Assembly (NCBI RefSeq): GCF_031454135.1
Contig: NZ_JAVDQF010000001.1
Coordinates: 2,728,001-2,792,000 of the forward strand
Direction of reading: 5' to 3'
From: Arthrobacter russicus
Lineage (GTDB): Bacteria > Actinomycetota > Actinomycetes > Actinomycetales > Micrococcaceae
Length of the DNA: 64,000 nucleotides
Shown: positions 44,801-53,386 of the stretch, one piece after another
Position numbering within the stretch: the first letter of the stretch is position 1
Layout of the letters: every line of letters begins with the position of its first letter
Notes under the pieces: generated by a model
What the model saw: only the letters and a program-made list of their open reading frames with translations
What the model was told of the DNA's origin: nothing
Database searches by the model: none
Made by a program: the position numbers and the translations under genes

Positions 44801-45181
44801 AGCGCGCGAACGATTCGCAGTCGAAGCGTAAGTTCCGCAACCTGTCGGAAGTCTGACAGTAGTCTGAGTCCTGACTGTGTCCGGAGAATTCAACGTTTTT
44901 TACATTAATAATTTGCCTTGTTTTCGTAAAGACGCAGTGTCGGATTCAGTGGCATCTGGACCCGCACCGGGACGCTTCCTCTCCGATCTGCCTGGGGCTG
45001 ACGTGGAACAGGCGCTTGGCTGCGGTTCCGGATCCCTTATGCGAAATGAGCGGATGCCGGCACTAGCGTAATACTTCTTCATCGAATTCTGACGGAAATC
45101 CATCGATGAAGTTTTCGGTGCGGACCGTCGGAGATTCGCATTCGGGATAATTCGATATTTACTCGGATTTGAATTCTGGAA

Positions 45182-45218
45182 ATCGAATTTCAACGGTCAT
45201 GCATCGAATTTCAACGGT
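45182..45218. repeat. Direct repeat ATCGAATTTCAACGGT, 21-bp period
   Basis: Two exact 16-base copies at 45182-45197 and 45203-45218, two helical turns apart, about 300 bp upstream of the first protease. Spacing by whole turns suggests protein binding to one DNA face. Confidence 0.6.
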
Positions 45219-45518
45219 TCGTCCGGGCCTGCTGGGTTGGGCTGGTGGCAACCATCGGGGCGATGGAGCCACGGCCCGTCCGGTGAAAAGTAGGCCAATT
45301 CACAGCCCGCGGTCAGTCTGGGCGACGTTGTCTGCACGATGCACGCTGATTGCCTTGGAATAGCCTGGAAAAAGTGTCGTGAGGCAACTTCTGGGAGTAG
45401 CGTTCAAGCCGCGGCGGCAACAGCCAATCGTGGTTGCCGATTCGTTTTGGAACACTGTCCAGCGGGCAAAGACGCGCGCCGGATTCGATCATTCACAAAA
45501 TGACCAAGAAGGATAAGA

Positions 45519-46253
45519 ATGAACAAGATCTTCAAGTCGGTCCTGGTAGGGGCCGCTGCTGCATCGATGGCATTCCTCGGCACCGGCGCTGCGAGCGCTG
45601 CTCCGGTCGCTGGTGGTGGAGCCACTCCGGACATCGTCGGCGGCACCAAAGCCCCGGCCACCGCCTGGGAAGTCCAGTTGATCTTCGTGCAGAACGGCGG
45701 CACCTATGGTTGCACCGGCGAAGCCATTTCGGCCGACTGGATTCTGACCGCCAACCACTGCATCGATGGCGACACGTCAATGAACGTGTACTACTCGAAC
45801 AGCACCACCAACCGCGGTACCGCCATCAAAGCGGACAAATGGGTGACTTCCGGCAAGGGCGACGTGGCCCTGGTCCACCTCTCCCAGTCGAAGAACCTCG
45901 GTTCTTACCCGGCGCTGGCGGACAGCTACACCGCCACTTCCGGCGATGCCGGCAAGATCATGGGCTACGGCCGGCGCGCCAACGCTGCCAACGCCGATGG
46001 CCTCTACCAGGCCAACGTCACGGTGATCGGCAAGAGCACCGATGCCTACCGCGGCACCGCGGTGCACATCAAGGGCGTCGACGGCGCCGCGAACCACGGT
46101 GACTCCGGCGGCCCCTTGATCGTCGGCGGCAAGATCGTCGGCGTGTGCTCGACTGGTGACGACCAAGACCCCGGCGCGAATACCCAGGCCGGCAGCAACT
46201 ACGCCAATCTGACCGCTTCGCGCAGCTGGATCAAGAGCACCTCGGGCGTCTGA
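45519..46253 (+). CDS. Secreted chymotrypsin-fold serine protease, copy 1
   Basis: A 244-residue S1-family protease. A Sec signal peptide ends around GAASAA (residue 28), a short propeptide follows, then IVGG (39-42) as the mature N-terminus freed on activation. Triad: His80 (LTANHC), Asp115 (GDVALVHL), Ser196 (GDSGGP). The Cys65-Cys81 pair matches the first conserved disulfide; Cys210 (GVCST) has no visible partner. Six residues before the serine, where trypsin has Asp, there is Ala, so tryptic cleavage after Arg/Lys is not expected. AAGGAT precedes the ATG. First of four tandem paralogues. Confidence 0.92.
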   Translation: MNKIFKSVLVGAAAASMAFLGTGAASAAPVAGGGATPDIVGGTKAPATAWEVQLIFVQNGGTYGCTGEAISADWILTANHCIDGDTSMNVYYSNSTTNRGTAIKADKWVTSGKGDVALVHLSQSKNLGSYPALADSYTATSGDAGKIMGYGRRANAANADGLYQANVTVIGKSTDAYRGTAVHIKGVDGAANHGDSGGPLIVGGKIVGVCSTGDDQDPGANTQAGSNYANLTASRSWIKSTSGV

Positions 46254-46268
46254 GCCCTTTCCCCGGTC

Positions 46269-46298
46269 GTCGGGTGGCTCCCGTCCGAGCCACCCGAC
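46269..46298 (+). terminator. Hairpin after protease copy 1
   Basis: GTCGGGTGGCTC and GAGCCACCCGAC pair perfectly around a six-base loop, 15 bases after the stop. Copies 1 and 2 thus likely have separate transcripts. Confidence 0.75.
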
Positions 46299-46455
46299 CA
46301 CCTCGAACTGATTCCTGCCGGAGCTGAAGACGCGGGGCGCCTCAGCGTGGCGGTTGAATCTGTTTCACAATCTTTTGCCGAAACCGTAAATATGCCGAAT
46401 ATTTGCGGAGTTTTTTATGCCCATTTTCAGGAATAGAAAGAGACAGGAACCTATT

Positions 46456-47190
46456 GTGAACAAAGTTTTCAAGTCGGTATTGATCGGCGCGGCTGCTGCG
46501 TCGATGGCTTTCCTCGGCACCGGCGCGGCGAGCGCTGCTCCGGTCGCTGGTGGTGGAGCCACTCCGGACATCGTCGGCGGCACCAAAGCCCCGGCCACCG
46601 CCTGGGAAGTCCAGTTGATCTTCGTGCAGAACGGCAGCAGCTATGGTTGCACCGGCGAAGCCATCTCCGCTGAATGGGTCCTGACCGCCCAGCACTGCAT
46701 CGACGGCATCAGCTCGATGAATGTCTACTACAGCAACAGCACCACGAACCGCGGAACGGCCATTGCCGCCGACAACTGGGTTGCTTCGGACAACGGCGAC
46801 GTCGCCCTGGTGCACCTGTCCCAGTCGAAGAACCTCGGTTCCTACCCGGCGCTGGCGGACAGCTACACGGCCAACGCAGGCGACAAGGGTGTCGTGATGG
46901 GCTATGGCCGGCGCGCCAACGCGGTCCAATCCGATGGCCTCTACCAGGCGAATGTCCAGGTGGTCGGCGCCAGCACCGACGCCTACGGTGGCACGGCTGT
47001 GCACATCAAGGGCGTCAACGGCGCTTCCAACCACGGTGACTCCGGCGGGCCTTTGTTGGTCGGCGGCAAGATCGTGGGCGTCTGCTCCACGGGCGATAGC
47101 TCGGATCCCGGTGCGGACATCCATGCCGGCAGCAACTACGCCAACCTGACTGATTCCCGTCAGTGGATCTCGGACACCGCAGGGGTCTGA
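46456..47190 (+). CDS. Secreted chymotrypsin-fold serine protease, copy 2
   Basis: At 244 residues it is the closest relative of copy 1: the same signal and propeptide (APVAGGGATPD before IVGG), with His80, Asp115 and Ser196 conserved. It likewise has an unpaired third cysteine, Cys210 (GVCST). Start GTG 46456 is chosen because MNKVFKSVLIGAAAAS aligns with all paralogues; an upstream ATG at 46417 would add a charged 13-residue extension before the signal. Changes relative to copy 1 cluster in surface loops (for example NGSSYG for NGGTYG). Confidence 0.9.
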   Translation: MNKVFKSVLIGAAAASMAFLGTGAASAAPVAGGGATPDIVGGTKAPATAWEVQLIFVQNGSSYGCTGEAISAEWVLTAQHCIDGISSMNVYYSNSTTNRGTAIAADNWVASDNGDVALVHLSQSKNLGSYPALADSYTANAGDKGVVMGYGRRANAVQSDGLYQANVQVVGASTDAYGGTAVHIKGVNGASNHGDSGGPLLVGGKIVGVCSTGDSSDPGADIHAGSNYANLTDSRQWISDTAGV

Positions 47191-47205
47191 TTCAGAGCTT
47201 TGAAG

Positions 47206-47244
47206 CAATGGCCGGCCTACTTGAACTGGGTAGGCCGGCCATTG
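47206..47244 (+). terminator. Hairpin after protease copy 2
   Basis: CAATGGCCGGCCTA and TAGGCCGGCCATTG are exact complements around an 11-base loop. Confidence 0.75.
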
Positions 47245-47279
47245 CGCTATATATCCCAGCAAAAACAAAGGAGTTTTCG

Positions 47280-48008
47280 ATGAACAAGGTCTTGAAATCC
47301 GTTTTGGTCGGTGCAGCTGCTGCATCGATGGCATTCGTCGGCGTGGGGGCGGCCAATGCTGCTCCGGTCGGCTCCGGGTCGACTCCGGATATCGTCGGTG
47401 GCACCAAGGCCCCAGCGACGCCGTGGGCGGTCCAGCTCATTTTCCAGCAGGACGGGGCCAGCTACGGTTGCACCGGCGAAGCAATTTCGGCCGAGTGGGT
47501 ATTGACCGCTAATCACTGTGTCGACGGCGATACCGGGATGAAGGTCTACTACTCGAACAGCACCACGAACCGTGGCACCGGCATCGCTGTAGACCAGTTC
47601 TACTCGTCGACCAATGGCGACGTCGCTCTGGTTCACCTTTCGCAGGCAAAGAACTTGGGCTCTTATCCGGCGCTGGCGGACAGCTACACCGCAAAAGCCG
47701 GTGATCAAGCCGTGATCATGGGTTACGGACACCGCGCCAACGGCGCCAACGCGGATGGCCTCTACCAGGCAAACGTCAAGGTCCTCGGCTCAAGCACCGA
47801 TGCGTATGACGGCACCGCGGTGCACATCCAAGGCGTTAACGGTGGCGCAAACCATGGCGACTCCGGCGGCCCGATCATCATCGGCGGCAAGATCGTCGGC
47901 GTCGCGTCAACGGTCGACGCGGAGCCCGGCGCAAGCACTACCGGAAAAGCCAACTACGCCAACCTGACAGATTCGCGCCAGTGGATTTCAGACACTTCGG
48001 GCGTCTGA
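47280..48008 (+). CDS. Secreted chymotrypsin-fold serine protease, copy 3
   Basis: A 242-residue paralogue with signal peptide to about GAANAA, IVGG at 38-41, His79, Asp114 and Ser195. It has only the two disulfide cysteines; the third cysteine of copies 1-2 is Ala (GVASTV). The pocket residue before the serine motif is Gly/Ala (GGANHGDSGG). AAAGGAG six bases before ATG 47280 gives it the best SD of the array. In this feature it groups with copy 4. Confidence 0.92.
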   Translation: MNKVLKSVLVGAAAASMAFVGVGAANAAPVGSGSTPDIVGGTKAPATPWAVQLIFQQDGASYGCTGEAISAEWVLTANHCVDGDTGMKVYYSNSTTNRGTGIAVDQFYSSTNGDVALVHLSQAKNLGSYPALADSYTAKAGDQAVIMGYGHRANGANADGLYQANVKVLGSSTDAYDGTAVHIQGVNGGANHGDSGGPIIIGGKIVGVASTVDAEPGASTTGKANYANLTDSRQWISDTSGV

Positions 48009-48102
48009 ACTAAGTCCGGCATCTGACCGGCTGGCCCGGTCCCGGTAAAGGGCCCGGTCAGCTGTTTTTCCTAACCCCCAACTTCGTCTGAAGGAATTCC
48101 TC

Positions 48103-48840
48103 ATGAACAAGATTTTCAGATCGGTTCTGGTCGGTGCGGCTGCCGCGTCGATCGCTTTCATCGGCGCCGGCGCAGCCGGCGCTGCCCCGGTCGGCAACGG
48201 CGGGGCGACGCCGAACATCGTCGGCGGCAGCAAAGCCCCGGCGACGCCGTGGGCGGTTCAGCTCATTTTCCAGAAGACCGGGCAGTCGGGCAGCTTCGGT
48301 TGCACCGGCGAGGCCATTTCTGCCGATTGGGTCTTGACCGCGGGGCACTGCGTCAAGGGCGTCAGCGGCATGAAGGTCTACTACTCCAACGTGACTCCGG
48401 CCAGCGGCGAGAACATCGCGGTCGACAACTTCTACTCGCAGCCGGGCAACGACGTTGCTTTGGTGCACTTGTCGAAGTCCAAGCAGCTGGACTCCTACCC
48501 GGCGCTCACGGACAGCTACAAGGTCAGCACCTCGGACACCGGGTTGATCATGGGTTACGGGCACCGTGCAAACGACGCGGTCGCTGATGGCCTCTACCAG
48601 GCCAAGCAGAAAGTCATCGGCTCCAGCAGCGACACCGCAGGCGGCCCGGCGATCCACCTGCAAGGTGTGGATGGCAGCGCCAACCGCGGCGATTCCGGCG
48701 GCCCGTTGATCATCGGCGGCAAAATCGTCGGCGTTGCTTCGACGGTTGATTCGCTTCCTGGCGCAAGCACCACGGGCAAGGCCAACTACGCGAGCGTGAC
48801 GAACGCCCGCCAGTGGATCAAGAGCACTTCCGGAGTCTGA
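48103..48840 (+). CDS. Secreted chymotrypsin-fold serine protease, copy 4
   Basis: The most divergent copy, 245 residues: His82, Asp117, Ser198, IVGG at 39-42 in TPNIVGGSKAP, and a two-residue insertion before the first cysteine. The serine motif is SANRGDSGGP, with Arg in place of the His found just before GDSGG in the other copies. The loop after GMKVYYSN lacks the STTNRG shared by copies 1-3. ATG 48103 is preceded by GAAGGAATT. A strong terminator closes the array. Confidence 0.92.
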   Translation: MNKIFRSVLVGAAAASIAFIGAGAAGAAPVGNGGATPNIVGGSKAPATPWAVQLIFQKTGQSGSFGCTGEAISADWVLTAGHCVKGVSGMKVYYSNVTPASGENIAVDNFYSQPGNDVALVHLSKSKQLDSYPALTDSYKVSTSDTGLIMGYGHRANDAVADGLYQAKQKVIGSSSDTAGGPAIHLQGVDGSANRGDSGGPLIIGGKIVGVASTVDSLPGASTTGKANYASVTNARQWIKSTSGV

Positions 48841-48863
48841 TTTTCCGGCCAAAGCCAGGTAGC

Positions 48864-48902
48864 AAAAAGGTGCGCTAAACACTGTGTTTAGCGCACCTTT
48901 TT
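48864..48902. terminator. Terminator at end of protease array
   Basis: An A/T-flanked stem AAAAAGGTGCGCTAAACA with its exact complement, ending TTTTT; bidirectional between protease copy 4 and the convergent dehydrogenase gene. Confidence 0.9.
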
Positions 48903-48918
48903 GTCGATTAGCCCGGCT

Positions 48919-50118
48919 TTAGGACGGATGAAAAGCGGAATGCCCGGTGAGGTACTGACCCAAAATCAGTGTGTGCACTTCATCTGTGCCCTCGTAGGTC
49001 CGCACCGATTCCAAATTATTGGCATGCCGGAGCGGTGAATAATCCAGCGTGATGCCATTGCCGCCAAGGATGCTCCGAGCTTGGTGGCAAATTTCCAGGG
49101 CCTCGCGAACGTTATTGAGTTTGCCCACCGAGATCTGTTCCGGCCGCAGTGTGCCAGCGTCTTTGAGTCGGCCGGTATGCAAAGCGAGCAACTGCCCCTT
49201 TTGCAGTTCCAGCATCATATCCACCAGCTTGGCCTGGGTCAGCTGATAAGAAGCCAACGCCGATCCGAAGGGTCTACGTTCCGCGGCGTAGCCCAATGCG
49301 GCTTCAAAGGCATCCCGGGCAGCACCCATCGAGCCCCACATGATCCCGTAGCGGGCTTCATTCAAACAAGAGAATGGTCCGCGCAATCCTTGCGCAAGCG
49401 GCAAGATTGCCTCCGCTGGCAGCTCGACGTCGTCGAACCGAACATCGCACTGGATCGAGGCGCGCATCGACAGCTTGCCGGTGATCGGTTCAGCAGTGAA
49501 GCCCGAGGAAGACGTCGGCACCAAGAACCCGCGCACGCCTTCGTCGGGTACTGAAGCCCAGACGACGGCGACGTCGGCCACCGAGGCCAGGCCGATCCAA
49601 CGCTTGGCGCCGTTGAGCCGCCAACCGTCGGCGGTGCGCACCGCCGTCGTACGCATTGCACTCGGATCACTGCCGGCTTCTGGCTCAGTCAAGGCGAAGC
49701 ATCCGATGAGTTCGCCACGCGCCATCAAAGGCAGGTAGCGCTGTTTCTGTGCTTCGCTGCCCCAACGGTGGATTGCGGTCATCGCCAATGATCCCTGCAC
49801 CGAGACGAAAGTGCGGATCCCGGAGTCACCCGCTTCGATCTCCATCGCGGTCAAACCGTACTCGACGGCGGACGCCCCGGCGCAGCCGTAGCCGTCCAGG
49901 TGCATGCCGAGCACGCCGAGGGCGCCCAATTCGGGGACCAGTTCCAGCGGGAAATAGGCGTCCTCGAACCAGCGGGCGATCTGCGGTTTGATCCGGCGCT
50001 CGGTGAATTCTCGGATCTTGTCCCGTTGCGCCAGCTCCGCCTCGCTCAGCAGCGAACCCAAATCGAGCACGTCATGCCGGCCCAGCAGGTCGTGCTCGCC
50101 GGACGTCTGGCCGTTCAC
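48919..50118 (-). CDS. Glutaryl-CoA dehydrogenase-like acyl-CoA dehydrogenase
   Basis: A 399-residue flavoenzyme. The catalytic Glu is in VRTYEGTDEVHTLILGQYLT, matching glutaryl-CoA dehydrogenase, and SGIRTFVSVQGSL carries the arginine position that binds the substrate carboxylate in that subfamily. FAD and acyl-CoA segments CFALTEPEAGSDPSAMRTTA and RWIGLASVADVAVVWA are present. It would feed crotonyl-CoA from lysine or tryptophan breakdown, though no dedicated pathway genes are nearby. The start is GTG 50118, overlapping the amidohydrolase stop as GTGA. Confidence 0.85.
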   Translation of the reverse strand: MNGQTSGEHDLLGRHDVLDLGSLLSEAELAQRDKIREFTERRIKPQIARWFEDAYFPLELVPELGALGVLGMHLDGYGCAGASAVEYGLTAMEIEAGDSGIRTFVSVQGSLAMTAIHRWGSEAQKQRYLPLMARGELIGCFALTEPEAGSDPSAMRTTAVRTADGWRLNGAKRWIGLASVADVAVVWASVPDEGVRGFLVPTSSSGFTAEPITGKLSMRASIQCDVRFDDVELPAEAILPLAQGLRGPFSCLNEARYGIMWGSMGAARDAFEAALGYAAERRPFGSALASYQLTQAKLVDMMLELQKGQLLALHTGRLKDAGTLRPEQISVGKLNNVREALEICHQARSILGGNGITLDYSPLRHANNLESVRTYEGTDEVHTLILGQYLTGHSAFHPS

Positions 50119-51332
50119 AGCCCGGTCATTTCCCGGGAGGCGACCACGCCCTGCCGGGTCTCGGGGTCGTAATGATAGACCGGCTTGCCGCCGATGAACA
50201 CTTGGTTCGCCCGTTGCATGACGTCCAAGGGATCGCCGCTCCAGAGCACGAAGTCGGCGTCTTTCCCGGTTTCCAAGGAGCCGATCCGGTCTGCCAGGCC
50301 CAGCACCTTGGCGGGATTGATCGTGATCGAACGCAGGGCGGTATCCCGGTCCAGGCCTTCTTTGACGGCCAAAGTGGCTTGGTGCACCAGGAAATGGATC
50401 GGCACCACCGGATGGTCCGTGATGATGGAAATCTCGACGCCGGCCGCAGCCAGTTTCCCGGGATTGGCCAATGAGCGGTTGCGCAATTCCATTTTGGACC
50501 GGGAAGTGAACAACGGCCCGATCAGCACCGGAATTTTCTTCTCCGCGAGCAGCGGCGCCAGCAGATGCGCTTCGGTGCCGTGATCGATCACCAGCTGGTA
50601 GCCGAACTCTTCGGCGATCCGCACTGCCGTGGCGATGTCGTCGGCGCGGTGCGCGTGCTGCCGCCAAGGGATTTCCCGGTTCAGCACCAGGCCCAAGGCT
50701 TCGAGCTTGAGGTCCTTGGCCTTGCGTTCTTTGGCCGGCGTGGCCAGATAGTCCCGGGCTTCCTGGAAGGCTTTGCGGATCACCAAGGCGGTGCCGAGCC
50801 GAGTGGAGGGCGTTTGCTTCTTCTCGCCATAGACCCGCTTCGGATTCTCGCCCAGCGCCGCTTTCAAACCGCTCGGGCTGCGCAGCACCATTTCGTCCAC
50901 GTAGCCGCCATGGGTGTGCAGCGCGACCGCCAATCCGCCCACCGGATTGCCGGAACCGGGATTGACATTGACCGCGGTGATGCCGCCGGCGAGCGCATCG
51001 TCGAAGCCCATTTCCCGTGGATTGATCGCGTCCAGAGCCCGGACGGCAGCCATGATCGGGTCGGTCATCTCGTTGGTGTCGTTGCCCATCGGGCCTTCGG
51101 CCTCTTCGTGCACGCCCAGATGGGTATGCGCATCGATGAGCCCGGGCACCAGCCACTGCCCGGCGGCATCGACGACGTCGGCGCCGCGGGGCGCCTTGAC
51201 CGCAGGCCCGAGCTCGGTGATCTTGCCGTTCTTGACGATCACGCCGCCGTCGAACGCTTCGCCGGTCACGGGGACCACGTGGGCATTCAGGATCGCCAGG
51301 GTCGGGGTGGACTTATGGGGCTTCGTGGGCAC
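50115..51332 (-). CDS. Amidohydrolase-superfamily protein (imidazolonepropionase-like)
   Basis: A 405-residue TIM-barrel hydrolase. The small beta-sandwich domain (ILNAHVVPVTGEAFDGGVIV) precedes GLIDAHTHLGV, the first metal-binding His pair. Later landmarks are the His in RQHAHRADDI and VIDHGTEAHL, and Asp in SIITDHPVVP; SITINPAKVLGLADRIGSLE (ending TGKDAD) is typical of cytosolic members. Substrate not assignable. GTG 51332 with GAGAGG six bases upstream is preferred to GTG 51353. Coupled by GTGA to the dehydrogenase, hinting at a shared degradative route. Confidence 0.82.
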   Translation of the reverse strand: MPTKPHKSTPTLAILNAHVVPVTGEAFDGGVIVKNGKITELGPAVKAPRGADVVDAAGQWLVPGLIDAHTHLGVHEEAEGPMGNDTNEMTDPIMAAVRALDAINPREMGFDDALAGGITAVNVNPGSGNPVGGLAVALHTHGGYVDEMVLRSPSGLKAALGENPKRVYGEKKQTPSTRLGTALVIRKAFQEARDYLATPAKERKAKDLKLEALGLVLNREIPWRQHAHRADDIATAVRIAEEFGYQLVIDHGTEAHLLAPLLAEKKIPVLIGPLFTSRSKMELRNRSLANPGKLAAAGVEISIITDHPVVPIHFLVHQATLAVKEGLDRDTALRSITINPAKVLGLADRIGSLETGKDADFVLWSGDPLDVMQRANQVFIGGKPVYHYDPETRQGVVASREMTGL

Positions 51333-51414
51333 GGTAGGCCTCTCTGTGGGCACTTTGCAGATGTCCTCCCAACCTACTCCGTCCGCAACTCCACGGCGAG
51401 GACTCCGGCGCCCG

Positions 51415-51463
51415 GTAAGGATTCCGTAAAGGCCCGGCGGCGGAGTGTAAGAGTGTCGTAAAG
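51415..51463 (+). promoter_or_regulatory. Phased GTAAR half-sites, candidate KdpE operator
   Basis: GTAAG-N6-GTAAAG occurs twice, at 51415-51431 and 51447-51463. Half-site starts are at 51415, 51426, 51447 and 51458, so each pair is spaced 11 bp and the pairs are 32 bp apart. Head-to-tail half-sites one helical turn apart are how OmpR/KdpE-type regulators bind. The array lies 85-133 bp before the first kdp ORF. Confidence 0.65.
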
Positions 51464-51547
51464 ACCGGCCTCGGACGCGGAAAACAGGCGTTGCATGGAA
51501 CTGCCGCCCACTTCGGGCGGCATCAGTTTTCCGTGAAAGGACAGGAC

Positions 51548-51631
51548 ATGTCAGACCTCGTTGTCGTCGTGATTTTCCTTGCTTCTGCCGCCGCCGTGAT
51601 GTGGCTGGCGAAAGGGGTGGCCAAGCTCTAA
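51548..51631 (+). CDS. 27-residue membrane microprotein preceding kdpF
   Basis: A single predicted helix: MSDLVVVVIFLASAAAVMWL, then a basic tail AKGVAKL. AAAGGACAGGAC precedes the ATG, and its TAA overlaps the ATG of kdpF as TAATG, so it is translated with the kdp genes. It is distinct from KdpF, which follows. Similar short hydrophobic ORFs may precede kdpF in related actinobacteria (from memory, unverified). Possible roles: an extra Kdp subunit or translational priming. Confidence 0.65.
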   Translation: MSDLVVVVIFLASAAAVMWLAKGVAKL

Positions 51632-51735
51632 TGCCCGCCGTATCCGCACTCTTTGTTTGGCTGCCGCTGGCGATCCTCGGATTGGCACTTTGCGGCTACC
51701 TGATTGCTGCCCTGATCCGACCGGAGAAGTGGTAG
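51631..51735 (+). CDS. kdpF: Potassium-transporting ATPase small subunit KdpF
   Basis: A 34-residue single-helix peptide ending YLIAALIRPEKW, the characteristic KdpF C-terminus. It stabilises the KdpABC complex in the membrane. It lies between the microprotein (TAATG overlap) and kdpA, which starts four bases after its stop. Confidence 0.85.
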   Translation: MPAVSALFVWLPLAILGLALCGYLIAALIRPEKW

Positions 51736-51739
51736 CCCG

Positions 51740-53386
51740 ATGACCTTTTCACTCGCATCCTTTCTGACTCAAGCCGCAATCCTGCTGGTTCTGCTCGCGG
51801 CGGCGCACAAACCCCTGGGCCTCTACATGGCCCGGGTCTTCGAAAGCACCAAGAACTACCTGCCGGAACGCGTCTTCTACCGGATCGCCGGGGTCGATGC
51901 CGCAGCGGACCAGAAATGGTCCACCTACCTGCGCAGCGTTTTGGCTTTTTCCGTGGTGGGGATCCTGTTCGTTTTCCTGTTGCAACGGCTGCAAGGCCTG
52001 GTCGCCGGCCAAGGCGAGGCGGTGGACCCGTGGATCGCGATGAACACTGCGATCTCCTTCGTCACCAACACCAACTGGCAGACCTACGCCCCGGAAGCCA
52101 CGGTCGGCATCCTGGTGCAGATGCTGCTGCTCGCGGTGCAGAACTTCCTCTCCGCAGCGGTCGGCATCGCGGTCGCGATTGCGCTTGTTCGGGGGATCAA
52201 GCGCAGCAAGACCGACGAGATCGGCAATTTCTGGGTTGACCTGTCCCGGGCCGCGTTCCGGATCCTGTTGCCGATCGCGATCGTCGGGGCCGTAGTCTTC
52301 CTGGCCACCGGGATCGTGCAGAACTTCACCGGCAGCCCGGTGACGAATGCCGCTTTGGGCGTGCAGCAGCAGATCCCCGGCGGCCCGGTCGCCTCGCAGG
52401 AAGCAATCAAGCTCCTGGGCACCAATGGCGGCGGCTACTTCAACGCCAATTCGGCGCACCCCTTCGAGAACCCCAATGCATACTCCAATTTGTTCTCGAT
52501 TTTCCTGATCCTGGTGATCCCGTTCTCGCTGACCTACACCTATGGCCGGATGGTCGGCCAACAACGCCAGGGCTACACGGTGTTGACCGTGATGGCCGGG
52601 CTGTGGGCGATCAGCACTGGTCTGATGGCCTGGGCGATGGCCGCGGCCGGCCCTTTGGGCGAAGGCTTCGAACAGCGCTTCGGCCCGGCGGCGAGTTCGC
52701 TTTTCGCCTCCGCGACCACGCTGACCTCCACCGGTGCCGTGGACGTGGCGCATGATTCGCTGCCGCCGTTGGCCGGTGGCATGGCACTGCTGAACATGAT
52801 GCTCGGGGAGATCGCCCCCGGCGGTGTGGGTTCGGGACTGTACGGCATGTTGGTGCTGGCTATCATCTCGGTGTTCATCGCCGGGCTGATGGTCGGCCGG
52901 ACGCCGGAGTTCATGGGCAAGAAGATCACTGCGAAGCAGATGAAATTGGCCGCGATGTACATCCTGGTCACCCCGACCCTGGTGCTGGTCTTCACCGGTA
53001 TCACCATGCTGATCCCGGATCAGCTGGCGAATGCGGCAGCCTCCCCGCAAAACAGTCCGCACCAATTCTCCGAGGTGCTCTACGCCTTCACCTCGGCGGC
53101 CAACAACAATGGCTCCGCGTTCGGCGGAATCACCAGTTCCGGACCGTATTTCGCCACGCTGCTGGGCTTGGCGATGTTCTTCGGCCGGTTCATCCCGATC
53201 ATCCTGGTGCTTGCGCTGGCCGGCTCGCTGGCCCAGCAGAAAGTCGTTCCGGCCTCCTCCGGAACCGTGCCGACCCACGGACCGCTCTTCGCCACGCTGC
53301 TTCTGGGCATCTCCGTGGTGTTGACCGCTCTGACTTATTTCCCGGCCCTGGCTCTGGGCCCGCTCGCAGAAGGTCTCGCGAAATGA
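51740..53386 (+). CDS. kdpA: K+-translocating subunit KdpA
   Basis: A 548-residue channel-like subunit with ten helices. The four selectivity-filter loops are visible in order: [48 protein letters not shown] and [14 protein letters not shown]. The strand [17 protein letters not shown] and the C-terminal helix are complete. ATGA overlap with kdpB ensures coupled synthesis. High-affinity K+ uptake under K+ limitation. Confidence 0.97.
   Translation: MTFSLASFLTQAAILLVLLAAAHKPLGLYMARVFESTKNYLPERVFYRIAGVDAAADQKWSTYLRSVLAFSVVGILFVFLLQRLQGLVAGQGEAVDPWIAMNTAISFVTNTNWQTYAPEATVGILVQMLLLAVQNFLSAAVGIAVAIALVRGIKRSKTDEIGNFWVDLSRAAFRILLPIAIVGAVVFLATGIVQNFTGSPVTNAALGVQQQIPGGPVASQEAIKLLGTNGGGYFNANSAHPFENPNAYSNLFSIFLILVIPFSLTYTYGRMVGQQRQGYTVLTVMAGLWAISTGLMAWAMAAAGPLGEGFEQRFGPAASSLFASATTLTSTGAVDVAHDSLPPLAGGMALLNMMLGEIAPGGVGSGLYGMLVLAIISVFIAGLMVGRTPEFMGKKITAKQMKLAAMYILVTPTLVLVFTGITMLIPDQLANAAASPQNSPHQFSEVLYAFTSAANNNGSAFGGITSSGPYFATLLGLAMFFGRFIPIILVLALAGSLAQQKVVPASSGTVPTHGPLFATLLLGISVVLTALTYFPALALGPLAEGLAK

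Larger units (their letters stand above)
44731..45518. other. Long intergenic region before protease array
   Basis: A 788-bp gap, conspicuously AT-richer around 44877-45200 (for example TTTTTTACATTAATAATTTG), separating divergent secretory genes. Short frames on both strands lack SD and composition bias and are not called. It holds an inverted repeat (44779-44800), an imperfect palindrome near 44841-44859 (CTGTCGGAAGTCTGACAG) and a 21-bp-spaced direct repeat (45182-45218). Promoters for both flanking genes must lie here. Confidence 0.6.

Noticed and set aside
44900-45193. A 97-codon minus-strand frame in the gap before the protease array, and a 64-codon plus-strand frame overlapping it
   Set aside because: Neither has an SD, a coherent composition or a hydrophobic signal; they lie in AT-richer DNA where chance frames would be unlike the real genes around them.
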